From positions 1-64,000 of the forward strand of contig CACLYO010000003.1 in the NCBI GenBank assembly GCA_902611145.1: 64,000 bases of DNA, given 5' to 3'. Within the stretch, counting starts at the first letter, position 1. The number at the start of each line of letters is the position of its first letter. Positions 9,111 through 19,173 of the stretch are shown here, piece after piece. This stretch comes from an uncultured Pelagibacteraceae bacterium. GTDB taxonomy: Bacteria > Pseudomonadota > Alphaproteobacteria > Pelagibacterales > Pelagibacteraceae. Below the pieces are notes generated by a model. It was not told where the DNA came from and did not search any database. It worked only from the letters and a program-made list of their open reading frames with translations. Position numbers and translations under genes: made by a program.

Positions 9111-10901
9111 TTAAAAGGCAAATTTATAAGCAAAATTTCCACTAATACTTGATAATTCTTGGGTGCTTATTGTGCTGTCTAAATAGAATTTAAATAAATG
9201 CTGGTCTGACATTTTTTTATCAAAACCAAGATTGGTTGCTAGAGTTACTTCCTTAGTTAGATCAGTACCTTGAGAATAAATAGCAGAGGTACCATTTATC
9301 TCGTAGTTTTGCTCTTTACCTAAAACCATTTGCCTTGCATCTAAAATCCATCCAAGATTAAGTTGATAATTTTTTCCTAGATTTAATTTATAATCATCGT
9401 CAAGATAAATAGATAAATTACTAACTTCTTTTTTGTCCCACGAATAATAATCACTTTCCTTATGGCTAGGTGTATATGATAAACCCAATGTTGCTCCTAT
9501 ATTGGGTATTATAAAATCATTATTTATTTTTGTACCTATAATTAGATCATAAGTTTCAAAATTATCTGTAATACTTAGCTTACCTGATGATGTTGTGTTA
9601 GTTAGAATTTCTCTTTCGCTTATTTTAAGATTAACTCCACCTAAGATAAAACTTTCATCTCCAAATTTATTTAAAATTGGATGATCCCTAAAAAAGAAAC
9701 CAGTATGTAAAGAATGTCGATCAACACTATAATCTTTAGTAAATTTTTGATTTCCGTTTCCTAAAGATAAAATAAAATCTTTACCATGATCAGGATACAT
9801 TAAATTAATTGTTAAATCCGCTGAATTAAAACCTAGTGATAGATTTTGATTATTTTGTTTTCTTTTAAAAGTAGAGAGGTTGATTTCACCCCAACTTTGA
9901 TTTTCTTTCAAATCTTCTTCTGCATTTTTATATTTAGAAAGTGATTGTCTTATATTTAATGATTTTGTTCCTAATAATTCATCCAAAATCTCGCTACCAC
10001 CTTGGCCGACAGATCCTGCTGATCCTTTAACAACTTGGTTGCCATCTAAATCTTCTAAAGTGAAAGTGCCCGACGTATCATAATAATAACTCCTTCCAAC
10101 ACCATGGTTTATTTTTAATGTATTTCCTGTTGTTCCATTTGCAGCTTTAATCATACCAACAACAATTCCTTCATCTTTTAAAGTTACAGTATTATTATTT
10201 CCTTTTAATTGGATTACATTTTTATCAACCGATTTATTATTTTTAATTGTTCCACTGTTAGTTATAGTTGAGCTTACACCAACTATTATAGTTCCTTTAT
10301 TTCCTTTACTAGTTATTTCTCCCCCAATATTATTTGTGATAGTATTACCGGTATCATTATCACTAAAAATTATTGCAGAACTTGATGAAGTAGTATTGAT
10401 TGTTGTTATTTGACCACTATTTTCAATTGTTGTGTTATCTCCACCAGTGCCTGAAGTTCCAAGAATAGTATTTCCTGGAGATGTGATTATTCCACCACTG
10501 TTGTTTGTAATTGATACTCCATCAGATCCACTGATGTTAATCGCTTTTGAATTAGACCCACTAGCACCTAAAGCTTGAATTGTTCCTGAATTAGTTATTG
10601 TAAGATCACCTCCTTCAGTAGAAATAGTATTATTACCCGTAGATGTTACAGATGAACCAGAGTGTATTGTAAGTGTAGTACCTGTTACTTCGGAATCAGT
10701 ATTTTTAATAGCTTTTTGACCAGTTCTTGCTATGGAACTATTATTGGTAACAATAATATCAACATTGTCGGCTGTAACTATCTGTTGAGCTGTTGTATCA
10801 CTTGAGAAGGTTGTATCTTCAGCAACATTAGCAGCATATAATTTATTAGAAAAAATTAAGAAAAATAATAAAATTAAAATAATTTTTTTCATAAAATTCA
10901 T
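9111..10901 (-). CDS. Autotransporter-like protein with beta-helix-type passenger
   Basis: Signal peptide; T/N/S-rich repeats (ITNSGTIQA, ITNNSGGIITS, ENSGQITTI, ITNNIGGEITS, ITNSGTIKNN); C-terminal barrel-like region ending ...GNFAYKFAF. Confidence 0.75.
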   Translation of the reverse strand: MNFMKKIILILLFFLIFSNKLYAANVAEDTTFSSDTTAQQIVTADNVDIIVTNNSSIARTGQKAIKNTDSEVTGTTLTIHSGSSVTSTGNNTISTEGGDLTITNSGTIQALGASGSNSKAINISGSDGVSITNNSGGIITSPGNTILGTSGTGGDNTTIENSGQITTINTTSSSSAIIFSDNDTGNTITNNIGGEITSKGNKGTIIVGVSSTITNSGTIKNNKSVDKNVIQLKGNNNTVTLKDEGIVVGMIKAANGTTGNTLKINHGVGRSYYYDTSGTFTLEDLDGNQVVKGSAGSVGQGGSEILDELLGTKSLNIRQSLSKYKNAEEDLKENQSWGEINLSTFKRKQNNQNLSLGFNSADLTINLMYPDHGKDFILSLGNGNQKFTKDYSVDRHSLHTGFFFRDHPILNKFGDESFILGGVNLKISEREILTNTTSSGKLSITDNFETYDLIIGTKINNDFIIPNIGATLGLSYTPSHKESDYYSWDKKEVSNLSIYLDDDYKLNLGKNYQLNLGWILDARQMVLGKEQNYEINGTSAIYSQGTDLTKEVTLATNLGFDKKMSDQHLFKFYLDSTISTQELSSISGNFAYKFAF

Positions 10902-10921
10902 AAAAATAATGTTTTTTTAAT

Positions 10922-11332
10922 CTATTTTTTTAAATCTTCATATATCTTTGCTGCCCATTTTTGAGCTTCTTGAGAAGTGACATGAAAGTCATATTTTTCA
11001 GGCTTTATGAACATTTGATTGGTATCTTCAAATCTACCTTTTTGGATAGTGTCTACCCAAACTACATAGTCTGCTGGAAATAAATTTCTTGCTGCTGGTG
11101 TTGGACAAATAAAATCTGCTATTACATTATTTCCTTCACTTTTTAATTTAAGTGCAGCTTCTGCCATTCTTTTTGATTGTCTTATTCTACCTTCTTCTGA
11201 AAAGTCCCAGTCGTTTGCAGCTTTTCTAATTTCATCTGCATTTAATCTTTTTGCTTTTATTAATTTTGCTAGCTCACTTGCTAAAGTTGTTTTGCCAGCC
11301 CCAGGCAATCCCATAATTAAAATTATTTTCAT
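10922..11332 (-). CDS. P-loop kinase, adenylylsulfate-kinase-like
   Basis: MKIILIMGLPGAGKTTLASELAKLI Walker A; LNADEIRKAANDWDFSEEGRIRQSKRMAEAALKL, VVWVDTIQKGRFEDTNQMF as in CysC-like kinases. Confidence 0.8.
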   Translation of the reverse strand: MKIILIMGLPGAGKTTLASELAKLIKAKRLNADEIRKAANDWDFSEEGRIRQSKRMAEAALKLKSEGNNVIADFICPTPAARNLFPADYVVWVDTIQKGRFEDTNQMFIKPEKYDFHVTSQEAQKWAAKIYEDLKK

Positions 11333-12567
11333 TAAATATCTTCTAATGGATGATGGGACATTAATTCAAGGTTATTTTCACCAACTACGTATTGTTGTTC
11401 AAGTTTAACCCCTTCTTTGCCCCCTACTTTGCCAATATAACTCTCAAGTGTAATGGTCATATTTTTTTCAAAATGACCTTCTCTTTGTCCACCATCGGTT
11501 GGATATTTTATCTGTGGCCACTCATCACAAAGGCCAATTCCATGAAGCACGCAGGAGTATCTATTTCCATAATATTCTTCAGGTAGTTTCCAAGATTTTT
11601 CAGTAAATTCTTTAAAAGATGTTCCAGGTTTTATTAATCTATAATTATGATTAATTTGTTCGACAGCCATTTGATATAATTTTTTTTGATCATCATTAAA
11701 TTTGTGACCTTCAACATATGTTCTTGAGATATCCGCACAATAACCATAGGGACCAACCATATCAGTATCGAAAGAAACAATTTCACCTCTTTGAATTATT
11801 TTATTACTGCTTTCTTGCATCCAAGGATTTGTCCTTTCTCCTGAAGATAAAATTCTACATTCAATCCACTCGCCACCATGCTCAATATTAGTTTTGTGCA
11901 AAATAGACCAAAGTTCATCTTCTGTCATACCAGCTTTTAGTTCGTTACGCATTTTTGAAACACCAATTTCAGCGACCTCTAAAGCAGCCTTCATACATTT
12001 TAGTTCTTCAGGTGATTTAATAACTCTTGCTTGCTCTAGAATTAATTTAGCATCTACTACTTCTATTCCAGATTCATTTAATGATGTAACAGCAGGACCA
12101 TTAATGACATCAATTGCTATTTTTTTACTTTTGAAATACGAATTTGATAAGTCTTTAATTTCGTTAATCCATTTTTTTAATTGAGTACCTGCTTGATCTC
12201 CATTGCTAAAATAATCCCATGTAATTGCTGGTCTTATCTCATCGATTAAATTTAAATGTTTCGATAATATTTCACAATTGAAATACTCATATAGTATTGT
12301 TGGTCCACTTACTGGAACAAAACAGTATCTTGTTAAATTATGCATATTGTAAACACTCATGTTTACAGTGTCTAAAGCATATCTAATATTTACAGGATCA
12401 AATAATATACAAGCTTCTAAATTATTTTTTTCTAATTCTTTTTTAACTCTATCCAATCTATAAGATCTAAGTTTCTGAAAGTTAATTTCATCTTCTCTTA
12501 ATCTTTTTTTGGTAATAAAATTTACTTTTGATTTTGCACTAGGTGTAATTTTTCTATTAAATTTCAT
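11332..12567 (-). CDS. M24 metallopeptidase-fold protein, DddP-like DMSP lyase candidate
   Basis: ILSSGERTNPWMQESSNKIIQRGEIVSFDTDMVGPYGYCADISRTYVEG, VLHGIGLCDEWPQIKYP, TLESYIG, KLEQQYV; resembles DddP with the six metal-ligand positions (D,D,D,H,E,E) apparently present. Confidence 0.72.
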   Translation of the reverse strand: MKFNRKITPSAKSKVNFITKKRLREDEINFQKLRSYRLDRVKKELEKNNLEACILFDPVNIRYALDTVNMSVYNMHNLTRYCFVPVSGPTILYEYFNCEILSKHLNLIDEIRPAITWDYFSNGDQAGTQLKKWINEIKDLSNSYFKSKKIAIDVINGPAVTSLNESGIEVVDAKLILEQARVIKSPEELKCMKAALEVAEIGVSKMRNELKAGMTEDELWSILHKTNIEHGGEWIECRILSSGERTNPWMQESSNKIIQRGEIVSFDTDMVGPYGYCADISRTYVEGHKFNDDQKKLYQMAVEQINHNYRLIKPGTSFKEFTEKSWKLPEEYYGNRYSCVLHGIGLCDEWPQIKYPTDGGQREGHFEKNMTITLESYIGKVGGKEGVKLEQQYVVGENNLELMSHHPLEDI

Positions 12568-12569
12568 AA

Positions 12570-13745
12570 TTAAACTATATTAGTTGCTACCCATTTATGA
12601 AAGTGATGTGTTGGATTATCCATTACAGGTGAAAAATTACCTCCATTATAAGATGGTGAATTTCTTCCTTCTTGCATTCCCTCAATTATATGAACATCTT
12701 CTCTCTGTACATCTTTCCACAATTTATAATTTTGTTTACGTAAATTTTTAAATTTTTTTGAATTGGCTGCTTTTTCTCCTACATAATAGATTTCCATATG
12801 TTCTTTTGTAAACTTGTGATCCACAGGCTCTAGCCAATATGCATAAAAATGATCTTTATGTACACCTAACATAACGTTAGGAAATAAAGCTACATATTCT
12901 GCTATATTTTCTTTATCTTTTGGCCAGTTAGGAAAACAAGGAAATTTTTCTTTACCCTTTAACTTTGGATTATAAACTTTAGTTCCTTGTCCAGCAAAAC
13001 GGTTTGGTAGTCCTTGAATATGATAATGATCACTTATCTTTGAGTAAGAATTTAATCCAGGGTGTACCCATGGCAAATGATAACTTTCACAATAATTTTC
13101 TATTGCGAATTTCCAATTACATTTTGCATTTAAATTGAAATATCCAAAATCGTTTGAATAAACCATTAATTTTCTATCTTTTTCTGGCCAAAATTTTTCC
13201 CATCTATCGCTTAATGGTTTTATATATTTTTCAAAAGAAATTTCATTTTCACTTATATTTATAAAAATCATATCAAGCCAAATGTAGGATTTAATTTCTT
13301 TTAGATTACTTTTTGATTTATCAAATTTTTTACAATCATGCTTATTCATGCCTCCAACATGTGGGGTAGCAACAAGTTTACCTGCCATATCATAAGACCA
13401 AGAATGATAAGGGCACCTTATGACATTTTTAATTTTACAGTCTTTTTGTAAAATTTTATATCCTCTATGACTACATACATTGTGAAATACTTTTATTTTA
13501 TTTTTTTTATCTCTTAAAATTATTATTGGAATACCCAAAAGGTCAAAAGGTTTTGCATCTCCTATATTTGGTAAGGAGCTTGCAACACCTATAACTACCC
13601 ACTTATCTTCAAATAATTTTTTTCTTTCAAGTTGTGTATATTTTTCACTTGTATAACATTCGTTAGGTAGTCCATGAGATTTTTCAATTGGGTTGCTTAC
13701 AACATCTAATTTTTTTTTTTCAATGATGCTGTATATTTCAGACAT
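12570..13745 (-). CDS. Rieske [2Fe-2S] ring-hydroxylating/N-demethylating oxygenase alpha subunit
   Basis: NVCSHRGYKIL...IRCPYHSWSYDMAGKL Rieske cluster; NWKFAIENYCESYHLPWVHPGL mononuclear iron His motif. Confidence 0.88.
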   Translation of the reverse strand: MSEIYSIIEKKKLDVVSNPIEKSHGLPNECYTSEKYTQLERKKLFEDKWVVIGVASSLPNIGDAKPFDLLGIPIIILRDKKNKIKVFHNVCSHRGYKILQKDCKIKNVIRCPYHSWSYDMAGKLVATPHVGGMNKHDCKKFDKSKSNLKEIKSYIWLDMIFINISENEISFEKYIKPLSDRWEKFWPEKDRKLMVYSNDFGYFNLNAKCNWKFAIENYCESYHLPWVHPGLNSYSKISDHYHIQGLPNRFAGQGTKVYNPKLKGKEKFPCFPNWPKDKENIAEYVALFPNVMLGVHKDHFYAYWLEPVDHKFTKEHMEIYYVGEKAANSKKFKNLRKQNYKLWKDVQREDVHIIEGMQEGRNSPSYNGGNFSPVMDNPTHHFHKWVATNIV

Positions 13746-14374
13746 TACTTAATAACCTCATAAATACCTAGCCAAGCATTTACATCTTTACTTGCTATAT
13801 AATCCGATTTAAAAAATTCTATTTCTTTCCACTTATTATCTTTATTTAATTGAGCAATTTTTTTATCAAAACCATATTCTTCATGAATTCCTTCATTGAT
13901 TGTAAAACAAATTAGTCCTTTATTTTTTGTTATTCTTATAAATTCATCCAATGCAGGTGGTTTTACATGGCCAAAGGTGAATGTTCCTACACACATAACA
14001 GCATCAAATATATTATCTTTTTCTTGAATGGGCTTATTTAAATCTACTTTTTCTAATTTTTGATAAAGACCTTGTGGAACTAAATCTAAGAGTTTTTGAG
14101 ACAGATCAGCTCCATAAAAATTATTGTAACCATACTTTTTTAATTCAACAGCAACCAATCCTGTGCCACAACCAGCATCATAAATTTTAGCATCTTTGTT
14201 TTTATTATGTTTTATAAAAACTTCTGAAGTTTCTTTTGGACCTGTATAATTCCAATCAACCATATCTTTATCGTACTTATTTCCTTCACCCCACTCGTCA
14301 TAATATTTCATAACCTCTTCGGTTTTTTTAAGTTTATAAATTGGAACCTTGTTACCTACATCTTTTTGTGCCAT
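13745..14374 (-). CDS. Class I SAM-dependent methyltransferase
   Basis: AKIYDAGCGTGLVAVELKKYGYNNFYGADLSQKLLDL motif I and FDAVMCVGTFTFGHV. Confidence 0.85.
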   Translation of the reverse strand: MAQKDVGNKVPIYKLKKTEEVMKYYDEWGEGNKYDKDMVDWNYTGPKETSEVFIKHNKNKDAKIYDAGCGTGLVAVELKKYGYNNFYGADLSQKLLDLVPQGLYQKLEKVDLNKPIQEKDNIFDAVMCVGTFTFGHVKPPALDEFIRITKNKGLICFTINEGIHEEYGFDKKIAQLNKDNKWKEIEFFKSDYIASKDVNAWLGIYEVIK

Positions 14375-16779
14375 TAACTTCTCATTTTCTGTCCACTTGG
14401 ATCGTAAAGTGGATCTTTAATTATTGAACAATTAAACATATCTCCATTAATTTCGACTTGAATTTTTTTATCAGAATTTAAATCCTTTGTATCCAAATAT
14501 GACAATGCAACACTTTTGTTAACAAAATGAGCAAATCCACCGGAAGTAACATAGCCAATACTTTTATCACCTTTCATAACAGCTTCGTTGTAAGTTACAT
14601 CGATATCGTTAGTTTCTACAATTAATGGTGTAATTTTGTGTTTGCTATCATCTTTTTTAGCTGAATCTTTTCCAATAAATTCTTTATCCCAATTAATAAA
14701 TATATCTAACCCAGTTTCTTTTGCTGTAAAATCAGGTCTATAATCAAGAGTCCATGCACCCCAATTTTTTTCTAGTCTCATTGACATTAAAGCTCTTGAT
14801 CCAAAAGGTTTTATATTAAATTCTTTCCCAGCTTCTGTTAATTCTTCATATAACTTAATAAGATAATGTGGAGCAACATAAATTTCGTAACCCAATTCTC
14901 CAGTAAATGATATTCTATTAACTATAGATGGCACACCAGCAACATACATTTTTCTTGAGTCTCTGAACTTGAATTTATTATTTGAAACATCTTCTCTAAC
15001 AATTTTTTGAAGAAGATCTCTTGATTTAGGTCCTGCAATGCCTATTCCGTGTAATTCATCAGATCGATTTTTATAACTTAAATTAAATTTACCCATATGT
15101 GTTTCAAACCATCTTCTGTGCATTTCTTGTGCTGCACCTGATCCAAAAATCATAAATTCATTTTCATCCATGCATGCAACAGTTAGATCGCCATAAAGTT
15201 TTCCTTTTTTTGTTAGCATTGGTGTTAATGAAATTCTTCCAGGTTTTGGTATTCTTCCTGCCATAACATAGTCTAAAAATTTTCTTGCATCTGGCCCCTT
15301 AAACTCATGTTTTGAAAAGTTTGCAACTTCGATTGCTCCGACATTTTCTCTTACATTAATTACTTCTTTTGAAACATAATTATGTGATCTAGATCTTTTT
15401 ATCGTAGGTTCTTCATGAGCATCTTCTTTATTTTTCGCAAACCATAAAACACTTTCTAAGCCAAAAGAGTCACCCATTACTGCACCTTGGTTTACAAAGC
15501 GATCATATAATGCGGTAGTTTTTTGTTTTCTACCTTTCGGTAAAGTTTCATTTGGAAATGTCATTATGAATCTTCTTTCGTAATTTTCTGATGATTTAAT
15601 TGTTCCATATTGAGGAGATGCATAATCTCCAAACCTTGCCACATCCATTGCCCAAACATCAATTGATGGTTCGCCATCTATTATCCATTCTGCTAAACAT
15701 TTACCAACACCTCCGCCTTGGCAAAAACCAGCCATAACACCTACAGCTACCCAGTAGTTTTTCATTCCTGGAACAGGACCTATTAATGGGCTGCCGTCTG
15801 GTCCAAAAGTGAAAGGACCATTTACAATATTTTTTATACCTGCTTTTTCTAAAGCTGGCATTCTTTCAAAACCAATTGCTAACCTGTCTTGAATGTTATC
15901 TAACTTTGGTTGTAAAAGTTCATGACCAAAGTTCATAGGAGTTCCTTCAACCTTCCAAGGTGTAGATTTTTGCTCGTATGTCCCTAGCAACATTCCTTTA
16001 CCTTCTTGTCTAAAATAAATATTACCTTCAAAGTCTGTTCCAATTGGTAGTCTTTGATCACCCAAGGCTTCTATTTCTGGAATCGCTTCAGTAATTAAAT
16101 AATGATGTTCCATTGGTTGAACCGGTAAATTTAACCCAGCTAATTTACCGACTTCCCTTGCCCATAAACCTCCAGCATTAATAACTATTTCAGCATTAAT
16201 ATTTCCTTTGTCTGTTACAACGTCCCATGAACCATCTTTTTTTTGTTTTGTATCTTTAACAACAGTGTGAGTATAATATTTACCTCCATGAACTTTAGCG
16301 GCTTTAGCAAATGCATAAGTAACTCCTGATGGATCGACCTCTCCATCTATTGGATCCCATAACGCTAAAAGATATCTAGAAGGATCTATTAGTGGATTTT
16401 TCTTTTTAACTTCTTCAAGTGAAATAAACTCTTGGTCTAAACCCATATATCTTGCTTTTGATCTTTCTCTTTTAAGATATTCAGCCCAAACATCGTTTGA
16501 AGCTAAGTAAAATCCTCCACTCGGTTTAAATCCACAAGAATGTCCTGACTCTTTTTCTATTTCTTTATAAAGACCAATTGTGTAAGCCATCATTCTAGAG
16601 ATATTTGGATCGGATGAAATTACATGAACATTTCCAGCTGCATGCCAAGAAGATCCTGAGGTTAATTCATTCCTCTCTATAAGAATACAATCTTTTAATC
16701 CAAATTTAGAAAGGTGGTACAGAATTGAACATCCAACTACACCACCTCCAACAATTACTACTTTTGCATGGCTTTCCAT
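14374..16779 (-). CDS. Dimethylglycine/sarcosine dehydrogenase-like FAD + GcvT two-domain protein
   Basis: KVVIVGGGVVGCSILYHLSKFGLKDCILIERNELTSGSSWHAAG; INAGGLWAREVGKLAGLNLPVQPMEHHYLIT; C-terminal GcvT-type SFTGELGYEIYVAPHYLIKLYEEL. Confidence 0.88.
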   Translation of the reverse strand: MESHAKVVIVGGGVVGCSILYHLSKFGLKDCILIERNELTSGSSWHAAGNVHVISSDPNISRMMAYTIGLYKEIEKESGHSCGFKPSGGFYLASNDVWAEYLKRERSKARYMGLDQEFISLEEVKKKNPLIDPSRYLLALWDPIDGEVDPSGVTYAFAKAAKVHGGKYYTHTVVKDTKQKKDGSWDVVTDKGNINAEIVINAGGLWAREVGKLAGLNLPVQPMEHHYLITEAIPEIEALGDQRLPIGTDFEGNIYFRQEGKGMLLGTYEQKSTPWKVEGTPMNFGHELLQPKLDNIQDRLAIGFERMPALEKAGIKNIVNGPFTFGPDGSPLIGPVPGMKNYWVAVGVMAGFCQGGGVGKCLAEWIIDGEPSIDVWAMDVARFGDYASPQYGTIKSSENYERRFIMTFPNETLPKGRKQKTTALYDRFVNQGAVMGDSFGLESVLWFAKNKEDAHEEPTIKRSRSHNYVSKEVINVRENVGAIEVANFSKHEFKGPDARKFLDYVMAGRIPKPGRISLTPMLTKKGKLYGDLTVACMDENEFMIFGSGAAQEMHRRWFETHMGKFNLSYKNRSDELHGIGIAGPKSRDLLQKIVREDVSNNKFKFRDSRKMYVAGVPSIVNRISFTGELGYEIYVAPHYLIKLYEELTEAGKEFNIKPFGSRALMSMRLEKNWGAWTLDYRPDFTAKETGLDIFINWDKEFIGKDSAKKDDSKHKITPLIVETNDIDVTYNEAVMKGDKSIGYVTSGGFAHFVNKSVALSYLDTKDLNSDKKIQVEINGDMFNCSIIKDPLYDPSGQKMRS

Positions 16780-16788
16780 AATTAAGAA

Positions 16789-17835
16789 CTAATATTTTTT
16801 ACTCATACTAGTGTTTATATCTAAAAAAGATTTATCTTTACCATGAAGCCAATGTCTACTCATATCTGGATAATATTTATATGAGATCGGTTTTCTGCCT
16901 AGAGCAACTGCCATTTCTCTAACATGATGAGGTTCAGCTCCACAACAAATTCCAATAAGATTTATTTTTTGTTTTTCACAATCTTTTGCAAACTCAGCCA
17001 TTTCAAATCTGTTGCAATATAAATTATCCAAGGCAACAGGAAATGCATTGCCTCCAGGAATACAATCGCATCCATGATCGGTTTGATTTAAAAAACCTGG
17101 CTGTTCTTCAGTAGTCCTGTAAGGAACTGGTAAAGCAGCAACATGACAAGAAACTTTTTTTCTTATTTCAGGTAAAAGTTTCATTGTCATTTTTGGTCCT
17201 CTATAACAATTTAGACCAACTACATCAGAACCAAAATCCTCCATTATTTTACAAGCTTCACCAGGTGTATGCCCTTCTCTAGTTTTGTCACCTTTTTTAA
17301 TTGAGAAATTAGTTACAGCAATTAGACCTTCATCTTTAATTGCTTTTAAAGCAATTTTCATTTCCTCAGTCCAATTTATTGTTTCTGCAACAATAAAATC
17401 TACTCCGGCTTCCTTTGCCCATGCAACTTGTTCTTCGTACATCTTTTGACAATCTGAATGACTTTTTTTATCGCTTGGGTCATAAATATTTGTATTAGCA
17501 ACATCACCACAAACTAAAAGATCAAGATCTTTAAATTCATCTCTTGCATCTTTAGCAATCTGTAATGCATTCTTTTGCAATGGTTCTAATAATTCCTCTT
17601 TACCAATTAAGCGTAATTTTTCTCTATGTCCATAGTAAGTAAATGCTTGCACTACGTCTGAACCAGCTCTTATAAACTCTCTATGTAATTGAGAAACTAC
17701 CTCAGGATGTTCTAAAACAACTTCAGGTACAAATGCTCCGGCTGATAAATATCCTCTTCTTTCCATTGCAAACAAATAACCTTCTGCAAAAAGAACAGGG
17801 CCCTCGTTAAGTCTTGTTATTAAATCTTTTTTCAT
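16789..17835 (-). CDS. bhmT: Betaine-homocysteine S-methyltransferase family
   Basis: GPVLFAEGYLFAMERRGYLSAGAFVPEVVLEHPEVV, VVGLNCYRGP, LIGICCGAEPHHVREMA zinc-Cys motifs of homocysteine methyltransferases. Confidence 0.85.
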   Translation of the reverse strand: MKKDLITRLNEGPVLFAEGYLFAMERRGYLSAGAFVPEVVLEHPEVVSQLHREFIRAGSDVVQAFTYYGHREKLRLIGKEELLEPLQKNALQIAKDARDEFKDLDLLVCGDVANTNIYDPSDKKSHSDCQKMYEEQVAWAKEAGVDFIVAETINWTEEMKIALKAIKDEGLIAVTNFSIKKGDKTREGHTPGEACKIMEDFGSDVVGLNCYRGPKMTMKLLPEIRKKVSCHVAALPVPYRTTEEQPGFLNQTDHGCDCIPGGNAFPVALDNLYCNRFEMAEFAKDCEKQKINLIGICCGAEPHHVREMAVALGRKPISYKYYPDMSRHWLHGKDKSFLDINTSMSKKY

Positions 17836-18141
17836 AAATCTCCTTTAAAATAATTTATTGATTAATTTTATTTAAAAAAAATTTAAATTTTCTGAAAAGA
17901 GTTAGAGTGAAGATGATAATAAAATCTATTTAAATAAATGTGATCAAAACGTGAGTACCCCATCACAATATATTTTTTCATATATTTAAACTTAAAAGTC
18001 AGTTTGAACATAAAGTTAAATTTATATTTTTATTATATTGTTAGCAAAGACATAATTACTACAACTTAGGATTGTGTTATATTTGCAATTTCATCATCTA
18101 TATGATCTCTTTCTGAATATTAAATTTAATATGGAGATAAT

Positions 18142-19161
18142 ATGAAAATAAAAAGAATAATACTTTCTGCTCTTGTAATATTAGGTTTCACTTCTTTTAG
18201 TGGAATTGCTAATGCAGGATGCGGAAAATTAGTTATTGCTGAGCAGAACTGGGCTTCTGCTGAATTAATGGCTAACGTAGATAAGATTATCCTTGAGAAA
18301 GGTTATGGTTGTGAGGTTGAACTTATACCAGGAGCAACTATGCCTACTTTTACTTCAATGGATGAAAAAGGTGAGCCAGACATGAACCCTGAACAATGGG
18401 CTAATGCTGTTTACACTCCTTTAAAAAAAGCAGTTTCAGAGAAAAGATTAATCATAGCAAACCAAGCTCCTATTACTGGTCTTGGTGAAGGTTGGTGGAT
18501 AACTCCAGGAACTGTTAAAAAACATCCGAAAATAAAAGGAATGACTGCAATGGAAATTTTAGAACATCCAGAGTGGTTTCCGTCAAAAGAAGATCCTTCA
18601 AAAGGAGCTTTTGTTGGTTGTCCTGCAGGATGGGGATGTCAATTAGCTAACGCAAACCTTTTTAGAGCATTTGAAATGGAGAAAAAAGGTTGGGTATTAA
18701 TCGATCCAGGTTCTGCAGCAGGTTTAGATGGTACAATATCTAAAGCAGCTGACTCTGGAAGTCCTTGGTTTGGTTACTATTGGAACCCAACATCAATGGT
18801 TGGAAAATATAGTTTAATTTCAGTGGATTTTGGTGTGAAGTTTCACAGCAGAGACAACTGGGATAACTGTATAACTTTAGCTGAACAAGATTGTGCAGAT
18901 CCTAAACCAACTGCATGGACTAAGTCTGAAGTTAATTCAATTGTTACTGCAAACTTTGCAAAAACTGGAGGAAAAGACGCTTTGAATTATGTTAAAAAGC
19001 GAACTTACCCAGGTGATGTAATGAACGGAATGCTTGTGTACATGGCTGACAATCAAGCTAAAGGTTCAGATGCAGCAATTGAGTTTTTAAAACAGCATGA
19101 AGGTGTCTGGGGTAAATGGGTATCTGGAGCCGCTAAGAAAAAAATCAAAGCTGGTCTTTAA
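18142..19161 (+). CDS. Glycine betaine/proline-type ABC transporter substrate-binding protein
   Basis: Signal peptide ...GIANAGCGKLVIAEQNWASAELMANVDKIILEKGYGCEVELIPG; GEGWWITPGTVKK; OpuAC/ProX-like. Confidence 0.88.
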   Translation: MKIKRIILSALVILGFTSFSGIANAGCGKLVIAEQNWASAELMANVDKIILEKGYGCEVELIPGATMPTFTSMDEKGEPDMNPEQWANAVYTPLKKAVSEKRLIIANQAPITGLGEGWWITPGTVKKHPKIKGMTAMEILEHPEWFPSKEDPSKGAFVGCPAGWGCQLANANLFRAFEMEKKGWVLIDPGSAAGLDGTISKAADSGSPWFGYYWNPTSMVGKYSLISVDFGVKFHSRDNWDNCITLAEQDCADPKPTAWTKSEVNSIVTANFAKTGGKDALNYVKKRTYPGDVMNGMLVYMADNQAKGSDAAIEFLKQHEGVWGKWVSGAAKKKIKAGL

Positions 19162-19173
19162 AATATAATTTAT

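Noticed and set aside
17836-18141. SAM or glycine riboswitch in the bhmT/proX divergent region
   Set aside because: Such riboswitches are known in SAR11 and I looked on both strands, but found only a short tgtgat/atcaca inverted repeat and no recognisable SAM-II/SAM-V or glycine aptamer core. A covariance-model (Infernal) search would settle it.
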